Shown one piece after another: positions 8,908-16,815 of a stretch of 64,000 bases of DNA. Source of the DNA: Marisediminitalea oceani (lineage in GTDB: Bacteria; Pseudomonadota; Gammaproteobacteria; Enterobacterales; Alteromonadaceae). Position 1 is the first letter of the stretch. Each line of letters opens with the position of its first letter. The notes beneath the pieces were generated by a model. It ran no database searches, had not been told where the DNA came from, and saw only the letters and a program-made list of their open reading frames with translations. The position numbers were made by a program, and so were the translations under genes. The stretch lies in contig NZ_RCUA01000070.1 in NCBI RefSeq assembly GCF_003731635.1, positions 62,001 through 126,000 of the forward strand, in the 5' to 3' direction.

Positions 8908-9569
8908 CAGAAACCTATTTCCTCACTGTTTTTCTTAAACAAAGGAGTTGCTTTAGGCACGACTACTTGTTTGTCAGTAAGATCTCTGGAGACTATTGCC
9001 CCTGCGCCTATCAATACTTCATTGCCAATATTCAGTGAGTCGTGGAAAGTCGCATTTACTCCTACAAAAATATTATTTCCTAAATGGCAGGAGCCAGAGA
9101 TCACTACATGGGATGATATAAAGCAATGTTTGCCAATGGATGAATGATGACCAAGATGATTGCCACTCCAGAATATCGTATTATCACCAATCGAGGTATA
9201 GGGTTGAATAGTGTTATCTTCAAAGATAAAGATATTTTCACCGAGTGTCGTTGATTTCCATATTTTTACGTCTGGATGAATGAAGTTGCAAAACGTATAA
9301 CCTAACGATTTTATTTCTTTATACACCGCTTCACGCATTTTATTCATCTTGCCATAGCCTACCGCCACAAAAACTTTATGCTCGGCGGTTGAATAGTGCT
9401 CGACAATTGTCTCAATAGGTACCACATCAACACCATTGATTTTCGGCTTGGTGATAAACCGCTCGTGACAAGCAAAAGCAACAACTTGAAGTGCCGTGTA
9501 TTCTTCGAAATAGTCTCGGGCAACTTCCGCAAATAACCCGGTGCCAACAATTATTAATTTGGAGTTCAT
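8907..9569 (-). CDS. NeuD/PglD-type sugar O- or N-acyltransferase
   Basis: 220 residues from the ATG at 9569, chosen because AGGGGAA lies 5-6 bases upstream; an upstream start at 9596 would add a 9-residue tail. The N-terminal Rossmann module (KLIIVGTGLFAEVARDYF, INGVDVVPIETI, FVAVGYGKMN) is followed by a left-handed beta-helix (SIGDNTIFWSGNHLGHHSSI, HVVISGSCHLGNNIFVGVNA, IGAGAIVSRDL). The catalytic His is probably in SGNHLGHHSSIG. This is the architecture of PglD and NeuD, which acylate UDP-4-amino sugars or sialic acids. With a DegT aminotransferase a few genes upstream, an aminosugar acceptor is plausible. Confidence 0.85.
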   Translation of the reverse strand: MNSKLIIVGTGLFAEVARDYFEEYTALQVVAFACHERFITKPKINGVDVVPIETIVEHYSTAEHKVFVAVGYGKMNKMREAVYKEIKSLGYTFCNFIHPDVKIWKSTTLGENIFIFEDNTIQPYTSIGDNTIFWSGNHLGHHSSIGKHCFISSHVVISGSCHLGNNIFVGVNATFHDSLNIGNEVLIGAGAIVSRDLTDKQVVVPKATPLFKKNSEEIGF

Positions 9570-9692
9570 GTGTTTCCCCTGTGCCGCAAAAAGCAACGTA
9601 TATTATTCATCCAGGACTTTTTAACTGGTAATCCAGCACTGAAACCGCATTAACACAAATAACTTACTAAACATAAAGTTACTGTAGTCGCT

Positions 9693-10736
9693 CTATACAT
9701 CCCGGGAAAGCACACTAAACGGCAACACAAAAAAGCCTTTGTACTCACCTAATAGCTCTTCTCGACTCGTCGCCAAAACGGCTTCATTAAATACTTTGGT
9801 GTAATAGAAATATGGGTAATCAGTTGTTCCCCATTTCTTTTTAAACTGGTAGACCCCATCCTGAGTCAACCAAGTGCCACCCCAGTTCCATTTTTTGAAA
9901 CCACGCTTCACCGCATCTAGCATTGCTTCAAATATCACCAGACTGAGCGATTGAGTGTCTCTGAATTCCTGTTTTACAACAGGGGTGAAATACTCAACTG
10001 TTTGATTGAAGTAAAAAACTAACAGACTGGCAGATATATCACCGCCCACTCGGGCTTCAAATATCGCCCAGTCACCCTGCTGCATATATACAGTTAATCG
10101 GTCGAAAAAAGCTTTTTCTTTAGCTAATCCGCCAATTTTTTGCATATTCTCAACGTGGATCGCATATAACGCATCGATAGCCTCTGGTTTTACACTTTGA
10201 CTGACCTGCACACCTGACTTTATTGCTTTACGAATATTCCGTGGCCTCGGAGACTCGAATTTTGCCAACAGCGATTGCTCATCAACAATACCTTCTAATG
10301 AAGTAATTTGTCCGACGCGCTGATCTTTATAGTCACATTTAGTGATTTCATCATAAATCTGCGTATCTTCATTCAGGGGATTCGTAATGATCGTCGCAGA
10401 GCAAGCACCGGCCTCTTCAGCTAAACAATAAAACTGGTCAATCAAAATTTGTTTGTTTGAAAATGAATCGGCACTATCGATAACGCCGCCGTTGCTGCCA
10501 TAGTACGCCAGTGAATTATAGACTGGGCCAAACTTCCCTGTTGCTACCATCACCGGCAACAGCGCAGTCAGTTTGCAATCCTTGCAAAGGGCAAGCCAAA
10601 AATAATCTGCCTGCAAATAGTCACTTACCAGAGCAACGTATCTGGGACTGCAATACAGTAAGGCCTTAGGTTGCCTCGCCAGAAAATGATAAATTCGTTC
10701 GCTTTGGTCTCGCTTAAGAATCTCGATCCTGTTCAT
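9693..10736 (-). CDS. FemAB/GNAT-like N-acyltransferase
   Basis: 347 residues from the ATG at 10736, whose A is shared with the TAA stop of the asparagine-synthase-like gene; a longer frame from 10787 lies inside that gene and is unlikely. The protein has the two-lobed look of FemAB/BioF2-like (CelD/BcsL) acyltransferases, with FESPRPRNIRKAIKSG, ALYAIHVENMQKIGG, SASLLVFYFNQTVEYFTPVV and GFKKWNWGGTW as the C-terminal GNAT half. Such proteins transfer amino acids or acyl groups to amines on glycans. It ends about 125 bases before the next gene. Substrate not predictable from sequence. Confidence 0.75.
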   Translation of the reverse strand: MNRIEILKRDQSERIYHFLARQPKALLYCSPRYVALVSDYLQADYFWLALCKDCKLTALLPVMVATGKFGPVYNSLAYYGSNGGVIDSADSFSNKQILIDQFYCLAEEAGACSATIITNPLNEDTQIYDEITKCDYKDQRVGQITSLEGIVDEQSLLAKFESPRPRNIRKAIKSGVQVSQSVKPEAIDALYAIHVENMQKIGGLAKEKAFFDRLTVYMQQGDWAIFEARVGGDISASLLVFYFNQTVEYFTPVVKQEFRDTQSLSLVIFEAMLDAVKRGFKKWNWGGTWLTQDGVYQFKKKWGTTDYPYFYYTKVFNEAVLATSREELLGEYKGFFVLPFSVLSRDV

Positions 10737-12619
10737 TAGTGCTCTCTTTGCGACGAGAATATTTGCTCTGTATTTAGCAACGACCAAATTAACAAGCGAC
10801 GATTCTCTTCACCGTTAATATGGGAATTGATCAGGCCACTAATAGTTTCGTAATCCAAAAATTTATAGATACTCGCATTGGGTTTGAGTAATTGTTCACA
10901 GACAAAGTCAATGCTTTCCCCTTTAAACCAACTGGCGTCCGGTGAACTGAAGCCTTGTTTTACCGACGATGTAATATCACTCGGAATATAGCGCGACATC
11001 ACATCGCGCAAAATTTGTTTGCCATCACTGGTTTTCTGAAAATGCGCCTGTCGTTTGGCTTTCACTTCATTTTCGTTAATTTTCGCCACTTCAGAAAGGT
11101 TATTCAGCTTTAGGCTAACCGGGCACCTCATGGCAAAATCAACTAAATCGTTGTCCATAAAGGGCACCCGTGTTTCCAGGCTGTGAGCCATGCTCAGCTT
11201 ATCTTCAACAACAAAGAGCCCATGCAGAAATGTTTTTGCCTCAAAGTACAAAGAGTGATTGATGTAATCCTCTGCACTATTAAGTTCATTCTGATGATTT
11301 TTAAACACATCCCGAAAAATATCCCGGGTGGATAGATGCCTGACTTCGTCCCAGACAGGCGCAAATACCTGTTCGAGCATAGGCTCTGGCATCAGACGTT
11401 GCCAGAAACCATAATACTGGTCTATGTAATGTTCGAAGTCCTTATTGACGGCTGCTCGGTAATATCGCCAGGGATAGCCGGCAAACAGTTCATCTCCGCC
11501 AGCACCAGAAAGCACTACCTTTACAAACTTGCTGGCCAGCTTGGCAGCGTAATAATTAGGGTAGCTCTGCCCTACTCTGGGCTCTTCCAGATGGTAAGCA
11601 AAATTCGGCAAACACCGTTCCATATCGCCGGCTTTAAGAACCATTTCATAGTGTTCAGTTTTGAACTTAGCCGACATGGCCTCAGCTTTAACGCGTTCGT
11701 CAAAAGCCAGTTCAATACCCGACGCAGAACTTAAATCAAAACCACAGGTGAAGGTTTTTATATAGGGCAACTCATTAGAAGCCAGCGCAGTTAACGAGCC
11801 GGAGTCCATCCCTCCAGACAAATAAGCGCCCAACTCTACATCACTAACCAGTTGGCGTTCTACAGCCTGGCACATTAAACGGTCAAGTTCTTCCTTATAC
11901 TCCCGGGCATCTACTGGGCCCTCAGGTTCACGAAAGCAATAATCCCAGTACTGGGTAAACTGCGGTTTTATTACCGTCGCTTTCAAATCCAGTTTAAGGT
12001 AGTGGCCCGCGGGTAATATCCTGATGTTTTTCTCAAAGGTTTTATCAGTAAAAATATTCTGAAAAGTGAAGTATTCAAACAGCGCTTCTGTATCGAGAGC
12101 AGATCGGTAACCTGAAGTATTTACGATAGCCTTTTGTTCCGAAGCGAACATGAAACGCTCGGCCGAGAAATCATAATACACAGGTTTGATTCCGTATCTG
12201 TCACGGGCCAGTAGCAAACTCTGCTCTTTGCGATCCCAAAGCGCCAGTCCAAACATGCCGTTAAATTTCAACAGGGCCTCTTCACCCCAGGCAATCAGCG
12301 AATAAAGCACCACCTCGGTATCTGAATCAGAGCTAAACCAGTAACCCATGACCTCAAGCTCTTTTCGCAACTCGCGGTAGTTATACACCTCACCGTTGTA
12401 ACTCAGCACATAGCGATGCTCTACCGATACCATCGGCTGATGGGCCGAGTCTGACAGATCGATAATCGCCAGGCGACGATGTCCCATCGCCACATTACGT
12501 TCCAGCCAATGCCCTTCACCATCCGGCCCGCGATGAACTAATGCATCAGTCATCGCCTGAATTTGCGGTGGCTCTGCAGTCTGACCGTTAAGGTTAATAA
12601 ATCCAGCTATGCCGCACAT
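10736..12619 (-). CDS. asnB: asparagine-synthase-like glutamine amidotransferase
   Basis: 627 residues, full AsnB length. The class II (Ntn) glutaminase domain starts with MCGIAGF, so Cys2 is the nucleophile after Met removal; HRRLAIIDLS and SYNGEVYNYRELR continue it. The C-terminal synthase domain has the ATP-binding LSGGMDSGSLTAL and VVLSGAGGDELFAGYPWRY. In surface-glycan clusters this family often amidates carboxyl groups of uronic acids instead of making free asparagine. That would fit the UDP-HexNAc 6-dehydrogenase at the left edge (inference). It is 2 bases after the DegT aminotransferase and shares a base with the FemAB-like gene. Confidence 0.9.
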   Translation of the reverse strand: MCGIAGFINLNGQTAEPPQIQAMTDALVHRGPDGEGHWLERNVAMGHRRLAIIDLSDSAHQPMVSVEHRYVLSYNGEVYNYRELRKELEVMGYWFSSDSDTEVVLYSLIAWGEEALLKFNGMFGLALWDRKEQSLLLARDRYGIKPVYYDFSAERFMFASEQKAIVNTSGYRSALDTEALFEYFTFQNIFTDKTFEKNIRILPAGHYLKLDLKATVIKPQFTQYWDYCFREPEGPVDAREYKEELDRLMCQAVERQLVSDVELGAYLSGGMDSGSLTALASNELPYIKTFTCGFDLSSASGIELAFDERVKAEAMSAKFKTEHYEMVLKAGDMERCLPNFAYHLEEPRVGQSYPNYYAAKLASKFVKVVLSGAGGDELFAGYPWRYYRAAVNKDFEHYIDQYYGFWQRLMPEPMLEQVFAPVWDEVRHLSTRDIFRDVFKNHQNELNSAEDYINHSLYFEAKTFLHGLFVVEDKLSMAHSLETRVPFMDNDLVDFAMRCPVSLKLNNLSEVAKINENEVKAKRQAHFQKTSDGKQILRDVMSRYIPSDITSSVKQGFSSPDASWFKGESIDFVCEQLLKPNASIYKFLDYETISGLINSHINGEENRRLLIWSLLNTEQIFSSQREH

Positions 12620-12621
12620 GA

Positions 12622-13767
12622 TCAGACTATCATTTGTAACGCATTAACCACGTACTGGTAGTCATCAGCGTTCATTTTGTTGTGTAAAGGAATAGCCATG
12701 GTGTTGTCGTTACAAGCTCTGGCTCCAGGATAGTCAGCGTCGGTTAACGTAAATTGCGTTTTATAGTAATTAAGCATATGCACCGCGTGCGTGCCAGGAC
12801 GTGTTGAGATGCCCAGCTCCTGTAACTGCTCCATCATCTGATTTCTGGTCATGGGAGCCTTTTGTGGATCAATATAAAGCACAAACGCCTGCCAGGAATG
12901 ACTCACATTGGCAGGTACTTCCGGCAGGCCAAGCCAGTCAATATCGGCGAGCACCTCACAGTAATACTGCGCCCATCGTTGTCGTTCTTTAATAAACTGT
13001 TCAAGTTTTGCCAACTGCGACAGTCCTACCGAACCCTGTAAATCGGTCATCCGATAGTTAAAGCCGAGGATATTAAAATCCGGTAGCAAGTAAGGTTTAG
13101 GGCCCTGATGGCGCTGCTCTTCGGAAATTTCCGCCCCATGATTACGAAGCTTGGTCATCATTACGGCCAAGTCTTCATCATTGGTAGTAATCATACCACC
13201 CTCACCGGTGGTAATGACTTTGCGGGGATGAAAAGAAAAGGCTGCAGCATCCCCCAGGCTACCGGCGTACTTTTCGTCAATTTTTGCGCCTGCGGCACAG
13301 GCGGCATCTTCAATTACCTTTACCTGCGGCGGCAATTTTTCACGTACTGCTGCCACATCAACACATAACCCAAACAAGTGCACAACAATGATGGCTTTAG
13401 TTCTGTTTGTTACTTTTTCGGCTATTCTGCTGATATCAATATTGTTAGTTTTTGGGTCTACGTCAACAAACACCGGCGTCGCACCGCAGTACATGACTAT
13501 ATTCGCAGTAGCAACCCAGGTAAATGCCGGCACCAGTACTTCATCGCCGGGACCAATTCCCATCGCCACTAAAATTAAGTGCAGTGAGGTTGTACAACTT
13601 GTGGTCGCAATTGCCTGTTTAACCCCGTGGTACTGAGCAAACTGCTTCTCGAACTCAGCCACCTTTGGCCCTTGAGTAAGCCAACCCGATAAAATGGATT
13701 CTTTGGTCGCTAACCACTCTTCCTCACCGGTGCTCGGTAAAGAGATGGCGATATTTCGCTTGCTCAT
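12622..13767 (-). CDS. DegT/DnrJ/EryC1 sugar aminotransferase
   Basis: 381 residues. PLP-dependent fold type I enzyme: the internal aldimine Lys is K183 in FSFHPRKVITTGEGG, the PLP-ring Asp is D154 in VIEDAACAAG, and PAFTWVATANIVMYCGATPV is the family motif. It would transfer an amino group, usually from glutamate, to a UDP- or other nucleotide-linked keto sugar. It is distinct from PseC, also in this window, so a second amino sugar is being made. Its start touches the stop of the epimerase gene upstream. Confidence 0.9.
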   Translation of the reverse strand: MSKRNIAISLPSTGEEEWLATKESILSGWLTQGPKVAEFEKQFAQYHGVKQAIATTSCTTSLHLILVAMGIGPGDEVLVPAFTWVATANIVMYCGATPVFVDVDPKTNNIDISRIAEKVTNRTKAIIVVHLFGLCVDVAAVREKLPPQVKVIEDAACAAGAKIDEKYAGSLGDAAAFSFHPRKVITTGEGGMITTNDEDLAVMMTKLRNHGAEISEEQRHQGPKPYLLPDFNILGFNYRMTDLQGSVGLSQLAKLEQFIKERQRWAQYYCEVLADIDWLGLPEVPANVSHSWQAFVLYIDPQKAPMTRNQMMEQLQELGISTRPGTHAVHMLNYYKTQFTLTDADYPGARACNDNTMAIPLHNKMNADDYQYVVNALQMIV

Positions 13768-14744
13768 TATTGTTTGCCTTTATGAGATTCACGCCATGCA
13801 ATCAGATCCAACAACCCCTTTTCCAGCGAATCCTGATAAGTAAAGTTAAGGTCCTTTTTCGCCTTCTCAGGACAACCAATGCGATTTTGTACCATTCTTC
13901 GTGCATCTTCTTTGCTGTAGGGCTTATACTGCACTTCCAAATCAGACTGTTTGAGCTTGAGAATAAGATCGCATAATTGTTTAATACTGGTTTGCACCCC
14001 TGTCCCAACATTGTAAAACTCGTCAGTGACTTCGGCTTCCATGGCCAGAATATTCGCTCTGGCAATGTCCCGCACTGAAATAAAATCATAAGCCTGAGAG
14101 CCATCACCATTAATAACCGGCGCTTCGTTGGCGTCTATTTTATTAAGCATAATCGGGACCACACCGGTGTAAGCGGCTGTCTGATCCTGATGCGGGCCGT
14201 ATACATTCATGTAGCGTAAGCCAACGTAATCCAGTCCATAGCGGTCATAAGTGGCCCGGCACATGGATTCACCGGCGATCTTGGTAGCCCCGTAAAAGTT
14301 TCGGTTATTAAACGGATGCTCTTCCGTCATTGGTACTTCTACGGCATCTCCGTACACTGACGCTGACGATGAATAAACTAACCGTTTGACATCATTTTTG
14401 ACGCATGCTTCAAGTACATTGAAAGTTCCCTGAATGTTTACATCGAAAGCGGTACGCGGATAATCTTTACAGTGCAATAACCACATGGCAGCCAGATGAA
14501 ATACTCCATCAATGCCCTGCAAAGCGTCATTTAAAATATCAATTTCCCTTACGTCACCACCATTCGGATACAGTGAACAGCGGGGATCCTCAAGGAACGC
14601 CTCAACATATTCGCGCTTACCACGAGTAAAGTTGTCGTAAATAATGATTTCACCGGCGTCTGTTTTTAACAACTCTTCAACCACATGGCTGCCGATAAAA
14701 CCGGCACCACCGATTACTAAGAAACGCTTATTTGTTAAGTTCAT
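13767..14744 (-). CDS. NAD-dependent nucleotide-sugar epimerase/dehydratase (extended SDR)
   Basis: 325 residues. Extended SDR features: FLVIGGAGFIGSHVVEELL (GxxGxxG) at the N-terminus, YDNFTRGK, VFHLAAMW, YSSSASVYG and catalytic YGATK, then GDGSQAYDFISVRDIA typical of UDP-sugar 4-epimerases and LegB-like dehydratases. The product may feed the DegT aminotransferase directly downstream, whose start touches this stop. Which of epimerase or 4,6-dehydratase it is cannot be settled by eye. Confidence 0.85.
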   Translation of the reverse strand: MNLTNKRFLVIGGAGFIGSHVVEELLKTDAGEIIIYDNFTRGKREYVEAFLEDPRCSLYPNGGDVREIDILNDALQGIDGVFHLAAMWLLHCKDYPRTAFDVNIQGTFNVLEACVKNDVKRLVYSSSASVYGDAVEVPMTEEHPFNNRNFYGATKIAGESMCRATYDRYGLDYVGLRYMNVYGPHQDQTAAYTGVVPIMLNKIDANEAPVINGDGSQAYDFISVRDIARANILAMEAEVTDEFYNVGTGVQTSIKQLCDLILKLKQSDLEVQYKPYSKEDARRMVQNRIGCPEKAKKDLNFTYQDSLEKGLLDLIAWRESHKGKQ

Positions 14745-16301
14745 TTATATTCCTTGCTCAACCAGGATTAAGTACTTTTTGCATGGTATATCGTCAACAC
14801 GCTGCCATCTTGGGCTAAAGTCTACATTGCCGGGTAATTTTGATTTGTCGATAACAACACAGTTCAAACCGAAATCGTCGGCCATGTCGTCTATTTTTTG
14901 CAGATTAGTAAAAGGATAAGTCGCCCCGTACTGGCTTTCAAAACGCTTACTGAACTCTCTGTCGAGGTTAAAGCAAAACACCAACTTGTGTTTAGTCTGC
15001 CCCAGAATTCGCCACAATCCCGTCGCCGCATGATAGGGATAAAGGAGAAGAGTGAACTGCCGGACGTTATCCTTAAGCCAGTTAAGCACCAATAAATCAT
15101 CATTATCTTCAGTAGCCTTTACCGGCTCTCTGGCCAGCCATGGATAAACAATATACTCCAGAAAAAAAAATAACAGTCCGTAAGCCATCACCCCGAGCAG
15201 CAAGCCCTGCATTTCATAAAGGCTACAATAACGCACCAAATCCACACAGATAACCAGGGCAATGCAGTTCAGATAACGCTCCGCCTCACCCAGAAAAATA
15301 AATAGGCGGGTAGACGTTAGCACAAAAACCAGGCTGGCCGATATCACCAGCCAAAAAGCATTAACGGATATCAGACTGGCCTCATTAGTGAACCACACCG
15401 CCACGTAAAAACCAGTCAGCATTACCAGTGCAGGCGCTTTTAACAATACAATAGTGTACGAATTGGAAATCAATAAACTCTTTATTGCGCCAACCAGAAA
15501 GTGGCGCTCCTGACCGGCTGTATAGGCCGGGAAGGCGCGCATTGAATTTCGCTTAACGATGTCGCCTTCACCACGCCTGACCATCTTAAAGTACCACACC
15601 AGATGTTTCACCTGTGCAGAGAACGCTTCTGCAAAGTACCCTTTAGAAAATACTAAAGCCAGTCCACCAGCGATAACAATTGCTATCAGCGGTAGCCAGT
15701 CAAACGACAAAACACTGTAAAATAATGAAATAAAAACGATTGCCTGAATGCCAAATTTAAAGGACAAAATTACCAAATAGGCAAGCACCACCAACACTGG
15801 CAAAATCAAGTACACAGGCATTGACCCGCCTACACTGACCAGTAAGAAAAAGACGCTGAGTAGAATCTCGCACGACAGCCGAGGTGTAAAACCAACGATG
15901 CGTGGGCCTATGGCAAGGGTTGAGAACCAAAGTGGTGTGGTTAAATACAACAACACTACCAGAATCGCCGCCGCTGACGGCAACACAAAACTAAGTGTCA
16001 GATAAACCACTATACAGAATAGCAGCTCTATCAACGCGTTAAGATAACTGCAGAACGCATAAGAAACAGACACCGGTATCCGAGCCACCAGCCAGTGCCA
16101 AAGCAATGGTATATTTGACTTTCGGGAATAGACAATATTGGTATCAACCCCTCGAAACGCACTTTGTTGTGTGGTTTTAAGTTGCTGATAAAAATAAAAA
16201 TGGGCGTCACTGTCAAAGCCGGGTAACTTTAGCCAGGCGGGTACAAACCGAAACAGCAGACAACAACTCGTTAGCACCAGTAAATCAACCAGCATGCGCA
16301 T
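14745..16301 (-). CDS. polytopic membrane protein, possible GT-C glycosyltransferase
   Basis: 518 residues. About ten hydrophobic segments run from residue ~5 to ~385, ending in a soluble ~130-residue C-terminal domain (LVLNWLKDNVRQFTLLLYP onward). After the first membrane segment comes LPGFDSDAHFYFYQQ, an acidic motif in the first periplasmic loop as in GT-C glycosyltransferases, and GEAERYLN occurs before a late helix. GT-C enzymes use polyprenyl-phosphate sugars in the periplasm. I do not recognise a named family. It abuts the epimerase (1 base) and overlaps the small Rossmann gene by 17 bases. Confidence 0.65.
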   Translation of the reverse strand: MRMLVDLLVLTSCCLLFRFVPAWLKLPGFDSDAHFYFYQQLKTTQQSAFRGVDTNIVYSRKSNIPLLWHWLVARIPVSVSYAFCSYLNALIELLFCIVVYLTLSFVLPSAAAILVVLLYLTTPLWFSTLAIGPRIVGFTPRLSCEILLSVFFLLVSVGGSMPVYLILPVLVVLAYLVILSFKFGIQAIVFISLFYSVLSFDWLPLIAIVIAGGLALVFSKGYFAEAFSAQVKHLVWYFKMVRRGEGDIVKRNSMRAFPAYTAGQERHFLVGAIKSLLISNSYTIVLLKAPALVMLTGFYVAVWFTNEASLISVNAFWLVISASLVFVLTSTRLFIFLGEAERYLNCIALVICVDLVRYCSLYEMQGLLLGVMAYGLLFFFLEYIVYPWLAREPVKATEDNDDLLVLNWLKDNVRQFTLLLYPYHAATGLWRILGQTKHKLVFCFNLDREFSKRFESQYGATYPFTNLQKIDDMADDFGLNCVVIDKSKLPGNVDFSPRWQRVDDIPCKKYLILVEQGI

Positions 16302-16677
16302 TTACCTGCAAATAAATCACGGCAAACAACACCAGATATAGCGTGCCAATCACCGCGAAAAACGACAACCAGCCAGTCCTTAGCACTGATTTCGGGTCAA
16401 TAAATTTTTCTTCGACTTGCCGGATGTGCACTGCCGGTTCGGTAAACACGGCAGCAAGCTGCTGTTTTATGGCATCAAAACTGGCTGAGGCAATGTAGAT
16501 ATGGTCTACCGGTAATTTGCTTGCTGATTCGATGGACATCACATCCACCCCAAACAAACGCGTATTTTGTTTACCGGGATCATTATCGATAAACGCCATA
16601 ACCTTGCATGTTTTCTTATAGTGTTGATAAGCTCTGGCGCCGGCGGCACCCGCGCCAAATATGATCACGTTTTTCAT
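16285..16677 (-). CDS. small Rossmann (PglD-N-like) protein with C-terminal membrane helix
   Basis: 130 residues. Residues 1-80 are a PglD-type Rossmann module: NVIIFGAGAAGARAYQHY, then AFIDNDPGKQ, FGVDVMSIES and IYIASASF. Residues ~100-125 (LSFFAVIGTLYLVLFAVIYL) form a membrane helix. There is no catalytic domain, so it may sense or bind a nucleotide sugar at the membrane, or be a subunit of the overlapping GT-C-like protein (17-base overlap). It is the first gene after a 138-base gap that holds a sigma28-like promoter. Confidence 0.7.
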   Translation of the reverse strand: MKNVIIFGAGAAGARAYQHYKKTCKVMAFIDNDPGKQNTRLFGVDVMSIESASKLPVDHIYIASASFDAIKQQLAAVFTEPAVHIRQVEEKFIDPKSVLRTGWLSFFAVIGTLYLVLFAVIYLQVNAHAG

Positions 16678-16779
16678 TATTAATTTCTTTACTCAACGGA
16701 CTTAGTGATCGACTGAAGCTATTTCGAGTCTGCAACAGCGCACCAGAGTCTCCGCTTTTCTATTAGCATCTGTAAGTAA

Positions 16780-16806
16780 ATATCGGCCTTGGCTCTGATT
16801 ACTTAA
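16780..16806 (-). promoter_or_regulatory. candidate sigma28 (FliA) promoter
   Basis: On the minus strand TTAAGTAA, 11 bases, GCCGATAT; 12 of 16 matches with exact spacing, the same score as the flgM site. It lies in the gap before the 16677 gene, giving a leader of about 95 bases, and would drive the run from 16.7 to about 9.7 kb. Confidence 0.55.
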
Positions 16807-16815
16807 ACATGCGGA

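Noticed and set aside
11336..11734. A 132-codon plus-strand frame inside the asparagine-synthase-like gene
   Set aside because: It is antisense to strongly conserved AsnB sequence and shows no protein features of its own.
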